Origin: Spirosomataceae bacterium TFI 002
GTDB lineage: Bacteria; Bacteroidota; Bacteroidia; Cytophagales; Spirosomataceae
Direction of reading: 5' to 3'
DNA: 64,000 nucleotides
Assembly: GCA_900230115.1 (NCBI GenBank)
Contig: LT907983.1
Coordinates: 1,984,001-2,048,000 of the forward strand
The first letter of the stretch is position 1. Each line of letters begins with the position of its first letter. The position numbers were made by a program, and so were the translations under genes. A model generated the notes under the pieces. The model saw only the letters and a program-made list of their open reading frames with translations, was not told the origin of the DNA and ran no database searches. Shown here in pieces: positions 34,313 to 43,246 of the stretch.

Positions 34313-36745
34313 TCAAAACTTCCGACTATACCCCAGCCTCACTACCTGTGTTTCGTAATAATCATTACTTACGTAGCTAAAGCCAGCACCTTGAATCTCA
34401 CGCTTGATCACCATTGTATTTAAGAGGTCGGTTGCATTGAGGTATATTTCTCCATTTTTCAAAGTTTTCTTTAAACCTGTGTCGACCGAGAAACGCGTCC
34501 CAATTTTCCCTTGCGGAATCAGGTCGGGAGCCAAGTAAACAGCTGAAACTTGCCAATCAATATTGTTTTTGAAATGGGTTAAAAAGTTGGCTTTCACATT
34601 TCCAGATACGAGCCTTTGGGTAGCTGTGCTAAAGATATTTGGCTCAGGGTAAAGATTGTTTACTGTAAATGCATCAATTTGGTTTCGGTAAATATTACCA
34701 TTGATATTGAAAGAGAAAGCTTTCGAAATTTCTTCTGATAGCACCATTTCTAAACCAGAATTATAACTACGTCCTGCATTTTGAAAAATGGCATAAATAA
34801 GTGGGCTTGGTGGTATCACACTTGCAATTCTAGTGATCGTACCATCTATGATGCGATGATAGACTGCTGAATAAAAGTAACCTTTTGAAATATTGGTTTT
34901 GTATCCCAACTCAAATGTATTGGTAAACTGGGGAGCTAGATTTGGGTTACCAACTTTTATAATTTCGGCATCATCGTATTTTGGGAAAATTCGGATATCC
35001 ACTTCATTGGGGCGATCTACTCTTCTATTGTAAAAGAATGACAGCTTGTTGTTGGCATTTATTTTCCATGCAAAACGTGTATTGGGAAAGGGCTGAAAGT
35101 AGTCATAACCTCCGCTTTTATAAGTATTATGATTGGGGTTGACTTCATAGTTCAAGTTGATGTACTCAACCCTAAGTCCAATTTCAGCTTCAATTTTTGG
35201 ATTTTCGTAAACATAGTTACTATAAGCTGCAGGAATTATTTCACCGTATGTTGCTGCTCCTCCAGCATCAATATCCAATGGTGAATTTAAGCCCTGAAAA
35301 AACTGCATATTGGTAGGGATATTCCTCCTCCTAAGCTTTAAACCCGTTTCTATGTTACCATTTTTAAGAGGTTGTACATAATCTGCATTGAAATCAAAAA
35401 CGCTTTCATCAGATAAGAGTTTGAAAGAATCTTGTCCCTGAAATGTGGGATAAATATTATCGAAAAAGTACTTTTCGTCTTCCCTATGAAAAGTATAATT
35501 GAAACCTAGATTAAGTAACCTTCCTGGTTGGCTGTATTTGTGCTGATAAGCTGCAGTTGCCATAACAGTGGTTTTGAGTTCATCTTCCAAAAACTGCCAA
35601 AGACGTAAACGTTCCGAATTATCTTTATTGAAAAATGGCTCATCTCCACGATCAATAATTTTTTCAATACCAAATAGGCCAGAAATGGTAAGTGAATTAT
35701 TCTCCTTTAATGCGAAATCTACTCCAGTTTTGGTTGTCAAAAAGTGAGTATTTCTATTTCGTTTTAATTGTTGGTTAATTATAGAGCCGTCATCATAAGT
35801 ACGAGTTGTAAACTCATTTTTATTAAGCGTTTCGGTGTAGAGGTAATCAGCATTGAGAAAAACATTCGTCTTGTTTTTCCTGTAATTCAATGCTAGGGAA
35901 GGGTTTATCTTTGGCGTATTTTGGTATTGAGGACGAATGGTAGGCAAGTTTTGCTTCTTCGCCCACAGTGCCCCTAAGCCACCTGCAAGCCCAACTTTGC
36001 CATTTAGCCCTTCTGCTTTACTCTTTTTGTAAATTATATTTATAATTCCTGCATTTCCGTTTGCATCATATTTAGCAGTTGGATTATTGATTATTTCTAT
36101 TCGTTCTATGGCCGAAGCAGGAATGTTATCTAGACCATTTTGATTTCCAAAACCTGTAAGAGCTGTTTGTTTTCCATCCATCAAAACAGCTACTTTGTCA
36201 CTTCCCCGCAATTGAACCTTTCCATCTTGTATCGTAACTCCTGGTAGGTTTTGCATTGCTTGTAAAACAGATCCGCCACTCTGGCTAATATTATCTGCAA
36301 TTGCGAATGTCTTTTTGTCCATTTTATTATCAACCGCATCTTGTTTGGCTGTAATACTTACTTCTTGCAATTGTTGAATGTCTTCTTCCATTTCAATGAC
36401 AGGAATTCGCAAAAACTCTGAAAGACTTCCTACGTATATTTCTTGCCGAACAGACTTATAGCCCACAAAGCTCAACTCCAACATATAGGTTTGAGGTTTT
36501 ACATTTGAAAGTGTAAAAGAGCCATTTTCAGATGTAACGGTACCCATTATAAAAGTTAAGTCGCTTTTGTTTTTAAGCGTAACTGTGACAAAAGGCATTG
36601 GAGATTGACCTATTTTATCTATTACCGAACCCGATACCGTAATTGCTGTTTTTTGAGCAAAAACTTGAATTGCGAATAGTACAAAAAACAAAGCGAAAAC
36701 CTTTTTTGAAAAAATCATCTTATCAAACAACATTGAAATCTTCAT
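34313..36745 (-). CDS. TonB-dependent outer membrane receptor (PF14905-type barrel)
   Basis: The 810-residue protein has a signal peptide (FAIQVFAQ, cut about residue 31), a carboxypeptidase-regulatory-like beta sandwich (about 34-125, VSGSVIDKIGQSPMPFVTVTLKN), a plug (about 140-240, with SGGSVLQAMQNLPGVTIQDGKVQLRGSDKVAVLMDGK in parts and the AIERIEIINNPTAKYDANG block) and a barrel of about 22 strands ending YSRKF. This is the 'outer membrane beta-barrel' type without SusC features and without a SusD partner. The ligand is unknown. ATG codons at residues 5 and 10 are possible alternative starts. It is a single gene, convergent to the acyl-CoA dehydrogenase and divergent from the phosphatase gene. 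Confidence 0.9.
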   Translation of the reverse strand: MKISMLFDKMIFSKKVFALFFVLFAIQVFAQKTAITVSGSVIDKIGQSPMPFVTVTLKNKSDLTFIMGTVTSENGSFTLSNVKPQTYMLELSFVGYKSVRQEIYVGSLSEFLRIPVIEMEEDIQQLQEVSITAKQDAVDNKMDKKTFAIADNISQSGGSVLQAMQNLPGVTIQDGKVQLRGSDKVAVLMDGKQTALTGFGNQNGLDNIPASAIERIEIINNPTAKYDANGNAGIINIIYKKSKAEGLNGKVGLAGGLGALWAKKQNLPTIRPQYQNTPKINPSLALNYRKNKTNVFLNADYLYTETLNKNEFTTRTYDDGSIINQQLKRNRNTHFLTTKTGVDFALKENNSLTISGLFGIEKIIDRGDEPFFNKDNSERLRLWQFLEDELKTTVMATAAYQHKYSQPGRLLNLGFNYTFHREDEKYFFDNIYPTFQGQDSFKLLSDESVFDFNADYVQPLKNGNIETGLKLRRRNIPTNMQFFQGLNSPLDIDAGGAATYGEIIPAAYSNYVYENPKIEAEIGLRVEYINLNYEVNPNHNTYKSGGYDYFQPFPNTRFAWKINANNKLSFFYNRRVDRPNEVDIRIFPKYDDAEIIKVGNPNLAPQFTNTFELGYKTNISKGYFYSAVYHRIIDGTITRIASVIPPSPLIYAIFQNAGRSYNSGLEMVLSEEISKAFSFNINGNIYRNQIDAFTVNNLYPEPNIFSTATQRLVSGNVKANFLTHFKNNIDWQVSAVYLAPDLIPQGKIGTRFSVDTGLKKTLKNGEIYLNATDLLNTMVIKREIQGAGFSYVSNDYYETQVVRLGYSRKF

Positions 36746-36828
36746 TTAAAACACAAAGTACACGTATATATTACTAACGAAGCCGTTTTCATGCAAGATT
36801 AAATTAATATCAAATCAAGACTATATGC

Positions 36829-36860
36829 TTGTAAATACACTTCTAGAATTGCTACCTTAG
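36829..36860 (+). promoter_or_regulatory. Candidate promoter of the phosphatase - aldehyde dehydrogenase pair
   Basis: TTG (36829-36831), a spacer of 21 bases and TACCTTAG (36853-36860) match the Bacteroidota TTG-N(17-23)-TAnnTTTG pattern with one mismatch. The ATG follows 17 bases later, so the leader would be very short. Confidence 0.4.
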
Positions 36861-36877
36861 TATGTAAATAGAAATCT

Positions 36878-38458
36878 ATGAAAACCCTTCGCATCCAACT
36901 AGCATTTATTCTATGTTCCTTTAGTGTTTTGGGACAATCTGAATTATTAGTCAAACCTTTTCTACAAGACGCAGAACCCACTTCAATTATTATAAAATGG
37001 GAGACTTCAAGTGGCGAAGAAAGCACTGTAGAGTATGGAACTACTCAGAAACTAGGTAGCAAAGCAAACGGGATTGCATATGATGTTAATTTTAATGAAT
37101 CTAGGGTTCATGAGGTCAAACTCACTGGCCTGAAACGCTTCACAGAATACTTTTATAGAGTAAAAACTGGGAAAACGGTTTCGGATATTTACCAATTCAA
37201 AACTCCACCTTTCGCAACGGATAACAAATCTTTTAATATCCTTGCCATGAGCGACATGCAAAAAGACCACAATAACCCTGACAAGTTTTTGGAGGTTGTG
37301 AATGAAGGCATCATTACTTACATGAAAAAAGAATTCGATGGTAAATTGCCCGAAAATCTAGCGATGGTCTTAATCCCTGGTGATTTAGTAGTGGATGGAT
37401 CAGTATATGGTCAGTGGAAAAATGATTTTTTCAACCCTGGCGAAAAGCTTTTCAGCGAAGTGCCAGTTTATCCCGTTTTAGGAAATCACGAAAGAAATTC
37501 AACTTTCTATTTCAAATATTTTAGTTTGCCAGAGAATGGAACCGCAGCTTATGCAGAACACTGGTGGTTCAAGGATTATGGCAATACTCGTGTAATAGGA
37601 CTAAACTCAAATGATGGCTATAGAGATCTCAAAGTTCAACAACAATGGCTTGAGAAGCTTTTGGAAGAAACAGCCAAAAACGAAACTATTGACTTTGTAT
37701 TTGCTCAGCTACACCACCCATTCAAATCTGAATTGTGGATTCCGGGAGAAGAGGAGTTTAGCGGTAAGGTCGTAAAACTACTCGAAGAATTCTCAACCAA
37801 AACAGGTAAGCCAAGTATTCACTTTTTTGGGCATACTCACGGTTATTCAAGAGGGCAGTCTAAAGACCACAAGCACCTCTGGATCAATGTTGCAACAGCT
37901 GGTGGAGCAATAGACAACTGGGGAGAGTTTGAAGGTAGAGACTACGCAGAATTCTCTGTAACGCAAGATGAATATGGTTTTGTAATGGTAGAGATCGATG
38001 GAAATAAAGACAACCCAAGCTTTACGATCAAAAGAATAAGCCGAGGCAATGAGCAGCTTCCGAAGAACAACGAAAAAACAGACGAAATTACTATTTACAA
38101 AAAAGAGCGGAAACCAATGTCTCCAACCTCTGTATCTCCAAATAATGAAACTGTGCCCATCACTGGCGTATTACTAAAAGCTAGTCCTTTTAAAAGTACT
38201 TTTTCTAATGCAGTGCATGCAGCTTCCAACTGGCAAGTAGCAGAAACTGACAATTTCGAAAAACCCGTTTTCGATAGTTGGAAACAATCCGAAAACTGGT
38301 ACTACTTAGAGAATCGCCAAAAGAACGATGACCTCACAGATGAAATGACTAATAGGTTGAAACCGAACAAAAAGTATTTTTGGCGAGTTCGTTATCGTGA
38401 CCAAAGCTTAAACTGGAGCGACTGGTCAGAAACTAAATCGTTTAAAACTGATGAGTAA
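36878..38458 (+). CDS. Secreted purple-acid-phosphatase-like metallophosphoesterase
   Basis: The 526-residue protein has a signal peptide (FSVLGQ), an N-terminal fibronectin-III-like domain of the purple acid phosphatase type (about residues 22-112), a calcineurin-like phosphoesterase domain (about 115-345) and a C-terminal Fn3-like domain (about 420-526, KKYFWRVRYRDQSLNWSDWS). Metal ligands are visible in ILAMSDMQ, PGDLVVDG, LGNHE, QLHHPF and FGHTHGYSRG. These fit a two-metal phosphoesterase acting on phosphomonoesters or diesters outside the inner membrane. It overlaps the start of the aldehyde dehydrogenase gene by 8 bases, a curious pairing of a secreted and a cytoplasmic enzyme. The true substrate cannot be told from sequence. 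Confidence 0.88.
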   Translation: MKTLRIQLAFILCSFSVLGQSELLVKPFLQDAEPTSIIIKWETSSGEESTVEYGTTQKLGSKANGIAYDVNFNESRVHEVKLTGLKRFTEYFYRVKTGKTVSDIYQFKTPPFATDNKSFNILAMSDMQKDHNNPDKFLEVVNEGIITYMKKEFDGKLPENLAMVLIPGDLVVDGSVYGQWKNDFFNPGEKLFSEVPVYPVLGNHERNSTFYFKYFSLPENGTAAYAEHWWFKDYGNTRVIGLNSNDGYRDLKVQQQWLEKLLEETAKNETIDFVFAQLHHPFKSELWIPGEEEFSGKVVKLLEEFSTKTGKPSIHFFGHTHGYSRGQSKDHKHLWINVATAGGAIDNWGEFEGRDYAEFSVTQDEYGFVMVEIDGNKDNPSFTIKRISRGNEQLPKNNEKTDEITIYKKERKPMSPTSVSPNNETVPITGVLLKASPFKSTFSNAVHAASNWQVAETDNFEKPVFDSWKQSENWYYLENRQKNDDLTDEMTNRLKPNKKYFWRVRYRDQSLNWSDWSETKSFKTDE

Positions 38459-39812
38459 GAATTTTCAAAGTATCAATCCATACAATAACCAAGTCTTAGC
38501 AGAATACAAGGAATTATCCGAAGGGAAAATAAACGCCAATATTGCAAAAAGTAATACCGCATTTGAGGAATGGAGAGGTTGGAGCTTTGCCCAGCGTGCT
38601 GAGGTAATGACCAAAGCCGCTCAAATACTTAAAAAAAACGTAGATAAATATGCCGAAACTATCAGCTTAGAGATGGGAAAACCCATCAATGAAGCCAGAA
38701 GTGAGGTAAATAAATGTGCATGGGTTTGTGAGTATTATGCTCAAAAGGCCGAAGGTTTTCTAAGCTCAAAAAGCATCGAAACTGATGCACACGAGAGTTT
38801 TGTAACTTATGAGCCTTTAGGTACAATTTTAGCTATCATGCCTTGGAATTTTCCTTTTTGGCAAGTTTTTCGTTTTGCTGCCCCTACCCTTATGGCAGGT
38901 AATGTAGGCATGTTAAAGCATGCAGGAAATGTATATGGCTCGGCTGTCCATATTGAGGAAATTTTCAAAGAAGCTGGAGCACCCGATGGTGTTTTCCAAA
39001 GTTTGGTTGTGCACCACGACAAAATTGCTCGCATTTTAGAAAATCCAATTGTTAAAGCTGTAACCCTTACTGGTAGCGAAAAAGCAGGAGCTTCAGTAGC
39101 TGCTGCAGCAGGTAAAAATATCAAGAAATCACTACTCGAGCTAGGCGGAAGTAATGCCTTTGTGGTCTTGGCTGATGCAGACATTGCCAAAGCAGCGGAA
39201 GTCGCCGTAAACGCAAGGTTCATGAATGCCGGCCAAAGCTGTATTGCCGCAAAGCGGTTTATTGTTTTGGAAGATGTTTACGAAGTGTTTTTAAAGAAAT
39301 TCACAACCAAAGTCTCGTCACTAAAGTCAGGTGACCCAATGGCCGAAGACACAAAAATAGGTACACTTGCTAAGTCAGACTTTGTTGAGACCCTAAAAAA
39401 GCAAATGGACGACTCCATCAAAATGGGTGCGAAACTCGCCTTAGGAGGAGCATCCAAAGGAGCATATTTTGAACCTACCATCTTAACAGAGGTCACTACT
39501 GATATGCCTGTTTTTCAGGAAGAAACATTTGGACCCATTGCACCTATCTGCAAAGTGAAAACTGTGGAAGAAGCTTTTACAATAGCCAAAAACACGACTT
39601 TCGGTCTCGGAATAAGTGTATTTACTCAAGACCTAAAAAAAGTGAAAGACTACATCAAACTCGTTCCCGACGGGGCTTTCTTTGTAAACGAACTTGTAAA
39701 ATCAGACCCTCGTCTACCTTTCGGCGGCACTGGTAATTCTGGCTTTGGACGTGAGCTTTCTCGCGAAGGAATTCTTGAGTTTGTAAATGTGAAGACGGTT
39801 TATATAAAGTAG
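38451..39812 (+). CDS. NAD(P)-dependent aldehyde dehydrogenase, succinate-semialdehyde dehydrogenase-like
   Basis: The 453-residue enzyme oxidises an aldehyde to the acid. The catalytic Cys264 is in GQSCIAAKRF and the general base Glu230 is in LLELGGSN. The NAD-binding region includes IMPWNFPFWQ and VTLTGSEKAGASVA. The substrate-side motif AKRF after the Cys and the length of about 455 fit the short Sad/GabD-like succinate-semialdehyde dehydrogenases. The C-terminal KSDPRLPFGGTGNSGFGRELSREGI block is the standard oligomer segment. There is no signal peptide, so it is cytoplasmic. It overlaps the phosphatase gene by 8 bases and is the last gene of that pair. Confidence 0.9.
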   Translation: MSKNFQSINPYNNQVLAEYKELSEGKINANIAKSNTAFEEWRGWSFAQRAEVMTKAAQILKKNVDKYAETISLEMGKPINEARSEVNKCAWVCEYYAQKAEGFLSSKSIETDAHESFVTYEPLGTILAIMPWNFPFWQVFRFAAPTLMAGNVGMLKHAGNVYGSAVHIEEIFKEAGAPDGVFQSLVVHHDKIARILENPIVKAVTLTGSEKAGASVAAAAGKNIKKSLLELGGSNAFVVLADADIAKAAEVAVNARFMNAGQSCIAAKRFIVLEDVYEVFLKKFTTKVSSLKSGDPMAEDTKIGTLAKSDFVETLKKQMDDSIKMGAKLALGGASKGAYFEPTILTEVTTDMPVFQEETFGPIAPICKVKTVEEAFTIAKNTTFGLGISVFTQDLKKVKDYIKLVPDGAFFVNELVKSDPRLPFGGTGNSGFGRELSREGILEFVNVKTVYIK

Positions 39813-39911
39813 GTTAGGTGGTTACTTTTTCAAAATAATCTTGAAGAATCCCACCACATTCCTTCTTCTCTTTTATAAATAAGTTCCAAAACGATATTTG
39901 AAGGGTGAAAG

Positions 39912-39929
39912 ATACTGTCTAGACAGTAT
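39912..39929. promoter_or_regulatory. 18-bp palindrome, copy 1 (ATACTGTCTAGACAGTAT)
   Basis: This perfect palindrome lies 116 bases before the NarL-type response regulator start and is followed by seven T. A near copy (15 of 18 bases the same) lies at 41508-41525. It is a candidate operator for one of the local regulators. With the T run it might also act as a weak terminator for the aldehyde dehydrogenase transcript. Confidence 0.5.
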
Positions 39930-40044
39930 TTTTTTATCAGAATTAAGGATTCATTTTTGTAAATAGTTCTCAATAAAATTTATTGCTAATTCAGTATTTT
40001 GTTTTGAGCTTTATATCTGCAATTCCCCATATAATCCATCAACG

Positions 40045-40704
40045 ATGAAAAACACAAAGATATTGATTGCGGACGATCATCATCTTGTGGCTGAAAGCCT
40101 AAGTCTGCTTTTAGCGTCTGTTTCTGGTTTCGAAATTGTGGGAATCACCAATAACGGTTGGCAAGCACTTTCTTTTGTCGAAAAAAACGCCGTAGATATA
40201 GTTTTGACAGATTATCACATGCCATTTCTTAATGGAATTGAAATGACTATCAGAATGAAAGCCGTTTCTCCACATACAAAATGCATCATACTTACCATGA
40301 GTGAAGAGGCCGATCACATCAAAGAAGCCCTCAAGGTAGGTGTATACGGTTATGTCATGAAAAGTGCCGAAAAGCCTGAACTTGTGAGGGCTATTCAATC
40401 AGTGGCGTTGGGAGACAAATACTTTAGTGAGTCGGTTGTTAAAAAACTGGCTGAAATCCCTGAATACAACAGCCCCAATGGTAAAACACGTGTAGAAGAC
40501 GTAATCCCATTAACTAAACGGGAGATTGAAATTCTCAGATTAGTGTCCGAAGACCTCAGCAATATAGAAATTGGAAAACGTCTATTTATTAGTAGCACCA
40601 CTGTAGAAACCCACCGACGAAACCTCATGAAAAAGCTTGGAGTAAGTACAGCAATTGGACTTATGCGATGGGGACTGAAACATGGGATTGTAGAAGGCGT
40701 GTGA
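40045..40704 (+). CDS. NarL/LuxR-family response regulator
   Basis: The 219-residue protein has a receiver domain (about residues 1-120) with acidic pocket ADDHH, the phosphoacceptor Asp56 in DIVLTDYHMPF, and Lys in YVMKSAE. A linker leads to a LuxR-type helix-turn-helix (about 152-215, LTKREIEILRLVSEDLSNIEIGKRLFIS in parts, then TTVETHRRNLMKKLGV). It would bind DNA as a dimer when phosphorylated. The gene precedes a minimal sensor kinase by 75 bases, so they form a two-component pair. The palindrome at 39912 upstream is a possible self-regulation site. Target genes are unknown. Confidence 0.93.
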   Translation: MKNTKILIADDHHLVAESLSLLLASVSGFEIVGITNNGWQALSFVEKNAVDIVLTDYHMPFLNGIEMTIRMKAVSPHTKCIILTMSEEADHIKEALKVGVYGYVMKSAEKPELVRAIQSVALGDKYFSESVVKKLAEIPEYNSPNGKTRVEDVIPLTKREIEILRLVSEDLSNIEIGKRLFISSTTVETHRRNLMKKLGVSTAIGLMRWGLKHGIVEGV

Positions 40705-40779
40705 TGAAACACCTTAACTCTCACGTAAATATGCGTTCTAGTCAATTAGAAGCCACTTCAATTATATATTTTTAACCAA

Positions 40780-41391
40780 TTGAAAAATAAGAAACAAAGT
40801 CAGATCGCAAAGGAAATGCGACTTTGGCAAATAGAAAAACTTTTGTTTCAAAATGAGCAAAAGAGACTATCCAATGAACTGCATGACAATATAATGCCAC
40901 TACTTATAGTTGTGAGAAGGCGACTAGAAATGAACATTGAAGAGAAAGAAAAAGATATTCAATACCTCAACGATATAATAAGTAAGCTAAGAGAATTAAC
41001 TCTTGATTTAGGAACAACACCACGTTCTCGTAATGACCTGGAAAACGCAATCAACCAACTCTTAGCCGTAGACAATCAAATTGCAAAAAACCTATCCTTC
41101 GAATGGAATGAAGCTGAGCTAAACGAAGATTTCAAGACTGTCGCTTACAAAGTCCTTGCTGAACTTTTTGCTAATACTTTAAAGCATAGCAATTGCACTT
41201 CAATCAATATTGAATTTACTAAAGACCTCAAGCTCATCTACTCCGACAACAGTAAAAAGCTAAATGAGCTATATGAATTTGGAATTGGCAATATCAATCA
41301 ATATGTCAACAAAAATGGTGGAGACCTCCACTTAAATTTCACCACAAAAACAGTAACAATTATCACTGTAAATTTTAATCTTAAAGGTTAA
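40780..41391 (+). CDS. Minimal sensor histidine kinase (HisKA_3-like), no sensor domain
   Basis: The 203-residue protein contains only a dimerisation/phosphoacceptor helix and an ATPase domain. The H-box is QKRLSNELHDNIMPLL with the His at about residue 36; the N-box is VLAELFANTLKHSNC; a D/G region reads YSDNSKKLNELYEFGIGNINQYV. No membrane segment, PAS or other input domain is present, so it must receive its signal through protein contact, or act as a cytoplasmic kinase or phosphatase for the response regulator just upstream. The start is TTG at 40780, or ATG at 40816 (191 residues). The DNG motif reads DNS, and the glycine boxes are reduced, so kinase activity may be weak. Confidence 0.82.
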   Translation: MKNKKQSQIAKEMRLWQIEKLLFQNEQKRLSNELHDNIMPLLIVVRRRLEMNIEEKEKDIQYLNDIISKLRELTLDLGTTPRSRNDLENAINQLLAVDNQIAKNLSFEWNEAELNEDFKTVAYKVLAELFANTLKHSNCTSINIEFTKDLKLIYSDNSKKLNELYEFGIGNINQYVNKNGGDLHLNFTTKTVTIITVNFNLKG

Positions 41392-41507
41392 GTCAACGGC
41401 TACCTTTTTGCGGTATCTTATTTAATTATTTGATACAAATTTATCGACGATAAACTTCTTCATCCTAGCTAAACGCACATTAGACTTTTACCTCAAAAAA
41501 GCACTTT

Positions 41508-41525
41508 ATACTGCCTAAACAGTAG
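41508..41525. promoter_or_regulatory. 18-bp palindrome, copy 2 (ATACTGCCTAAACAGTAG)
   Basis: It matches copy 1 at 39912-39929 in 15 of 18 positions and lies 82 bases before the small orphan/LytTR gene pair. Sites of this shape before both regulator units suggest a shared DNA-binding protein. Confidence 0.5.
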
Positions 41526-41606
41526 GTAATTCCACAAAAAATACCAATTACACAGTATTTCCAAAACCTCCCTTCCCACTTAGCTTTGGCTTATTAAACA
41601 AAGTAG

Positions 41607-41822
41607 ATGAAGAAGGTTCTGAATTACACCATAGGCTGGGACACCAAAGCGAAGGAGGGTTACCTCACCGCAGTGGATGAAGATAATAAATCACATGCTT
41701 TTGGTCAGCTTTCGCAAGACGAATTCAGGCTCCTATTTGATCTACTCAAAGAAGACAAAGTATTTATAGACAACAACCACTGGTTGATTAGTGGGTGGGA
41801 AGGTAAACAAGTAAAGCCATGA
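41607..41822 (+). CDS. 71-residue hypothetical protein coupled to LytTR gene
   Basis: The small soluble protein has YTIGWDTKAKEGYLTAVDEDNKSHAFGQLS, read in parts, suggesting two short beta-hairpins, then a helix (QDEFRLLFDLLKEDK) and a Trp-rich end. I do not recognise the family. The stop overlaps the ATG of the LytTR gene by 4 bases (ATGA), which makes it very likely that it is a real gene translated with the regulator. It might modulate the LytTR protein, which lacks its own input domain. This is inference from position only. Confidence 0.6.
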   Translation: MKKVLNYTIGWDTKAKEGYLTAVDEDNKSHAFGQLSQDEFRLLFDLLKEDKVFIDNNHWLISGWEGKQVKP

Positions 41823-42118
41823 CAAGAACGAAGTACCCAGAAAGTAAAGAAATACTGTGTTTACAAGCAGATGTGAATTATACCATTTTTCACTTGATAG
41901 GGGGCAGGAAAATGATTTCAAGTAGTACCTTAAAAAGGTATGTGGAGTCGCCAAACTTTAAAAGTTTTTTACAAATCAACCGTGGGACGCTTGTAAATCC
42001 TAATTACATAAGAAAGGTAATTTCGATAGGCAATCAAAAGCACATCATTCTCAATAATGGTCAAGAAGTCCTTGTAAGTCGCCGCCGATTGACTGTTTTA
42101 GATAACCTGAAAAATTAA
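41819..42118 (+). CDS. Stand-alone LytTR DNA-binding regulator
   Basis: The 99-residue protein consists of a LytTR domain only. The hallmarks are LCLQADVNYTIFHLIGGRKMISSSTLKRY (in parts), FLQINRGTLVNPNYIRKV and the end ILNNGQEVLVSRRRLTVLDNL. LytTR domains bind direct-repeat sites and normally hang on a receiver domain; lone LytTR proteins are found in Bacteroidota and often regulate neighbouring secreted proteins. It lies 32 bases upstream of the beta-helix protein gene, which it may control. How it senses a signal is not clear; the coupled 71-residue protein is one possibility. Confidence 0.88.
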   Translation: MTRTKYPESKEILCLQADVNYTIFHLIGGRKMISSSTLKRYVESPNFKSFLQINRGTLVNPNYIRKVISIGNQKHIILNNGQEVLVSRRRLTVLDNLKN

Positions 42119-42150
42119 AAATATCATTAACAATAAAATTATTACAAAAA

Positions 42151-43233
42151 ATGAAAAAATCACTATTTATCATAGCTATCTCATGCCATTTGGCATTGAC
42201 TACTTTTGCCCAAACCATTCGCCGTGTAAACAACACCCCAGGTTTGAATGACCCTAATGTGTATGCCACCGCACAAGAAGCACATGATGCTGCAGCTCCC
42301 AATGACATCATTTCTCTCGAACCATCAGCAAGCCCATCTTATGGTTCATTAACGGTTTTGAAACGCATTAATATAGTTGGCTCAGGTTATTTTTTAGACG
42401 AAAACCCTAACAATTTTTTTGATAAGAGACAAGCAACTATTGACTTTGTAACATTCGATAATGGTAGTGCTAATAGTACAATTATGGGAGTTGAAAGTAA
42501 TGGAAGTTTTTCAATTCATGACGCTAACATTACTGTAACAAGATGTAGAACAAGTGGAATATATTTTGCGAAAAGCGGTAATTTTGTAGGAGGAGTAGAG
42601 TCAATAGGCAATAATGCTATAATTGCCAATAATTTTTTAACCTCCTCAATTAGTGGTTCTCAATACAATGGAACTTGTGGTGGAAACCCATGTACACTTT
42701 ATGCGGGAACAAACTGTACGATTTCAAATAATATTTTGTTTGGTAGTATTAGTAATCTTAGTGCTGCAATTATAAATTACAATACAATTAGAAGTAATTT
42801 TAACGGTGTTGTAGGTAGTACAGTTACAAATAATATTTTTGATGCTCGTTCTCAATCAATTTCATATGAAGTATTACCAGCGTCTAATTCTGGCACCACT
42901 GCTTCAAATAATATTTGTTTAGGAGTTAATGGCTTACCATCGGGTGGTGGTAATGTAAATGGTGCAAATCCAAATATTGTTTTCATTGGGACAAGTAACC
43001 CTTTCCCAAATTGGAACACAATTGGAGATGCGGGCTTCAAATTAGCCGTTGGTTCTCCTGCCCTCACGGCAGCGGCGGGTGGTACTCAGGCAGGAGCTTA
43101 TGGCAATGGGGCAAATGCTTATCGTTTGTCTGGTGTACCAAATACGCCAATCGTTACTTCTTTTATCAGCACTGGGTCGGGTAATAATACTACGCCATTG
43201 AGCATTACGGTGAGTGTACGGTCAAATAACTAA
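42151..43233 (+). CDS. Secreted protein with predicted right-handed beta-helix
   Basis: The 360-residue protein begins with a signal peptide (LALTTFAQ, cut about residue 21). The middle (about 50-270) is made of short repeats rich in Asn, Gly, Ser and Ile such as NCTISNNILFGSISNLSAAIINYNTI (in parts), the spacing expected of a parallel beta-helix (pectin-lyase-like fold). The N-terminal RRVNNTPGLNDPNVYATAQEAHDAAAPNDIISLEPS (in parts) is typical for such proteins, where a 'data' row opens the helix. No catalytic motif was seen, so I do not call it a lyase. It is followed after 13 bases by a giant repeat protein and probably made with it. A surface or adhesion role is possible. Confidence 0.72.
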   Translation: MKKSLFIIAISCHLALTTFAQTIRRVNNTPGLNDPNVYATAQEAHDAAAPNDIISLEPSASPSYGSLTVLKRINIVGSGYFLDENPNNFFDKRQATIDFVTFDNGSANSTIMGVESNGSFSIHDANITVTRCRTSGIYFAKSGNFVGGVESIGNNAIIANNFLTSSISGSQYNGTCGGNPCTLYAGTNCTISNNILFGSISNLSAAIINYNTIRSNFNGVVGSTVTNNIFDARSQSISYEVLPASNSGTTASNNICLGVNGLPSGGGNVNGANPNIVFIGTSNPFPNWNTIGDAGFKLAVGSPALTAAAGGTQAGAYGNGANAYRLSGVPNTPIVTSFISTGSGNNTTPLSITVSVRSNN

Positions 43234-43246
43234 ACCCTGTAAGCTC

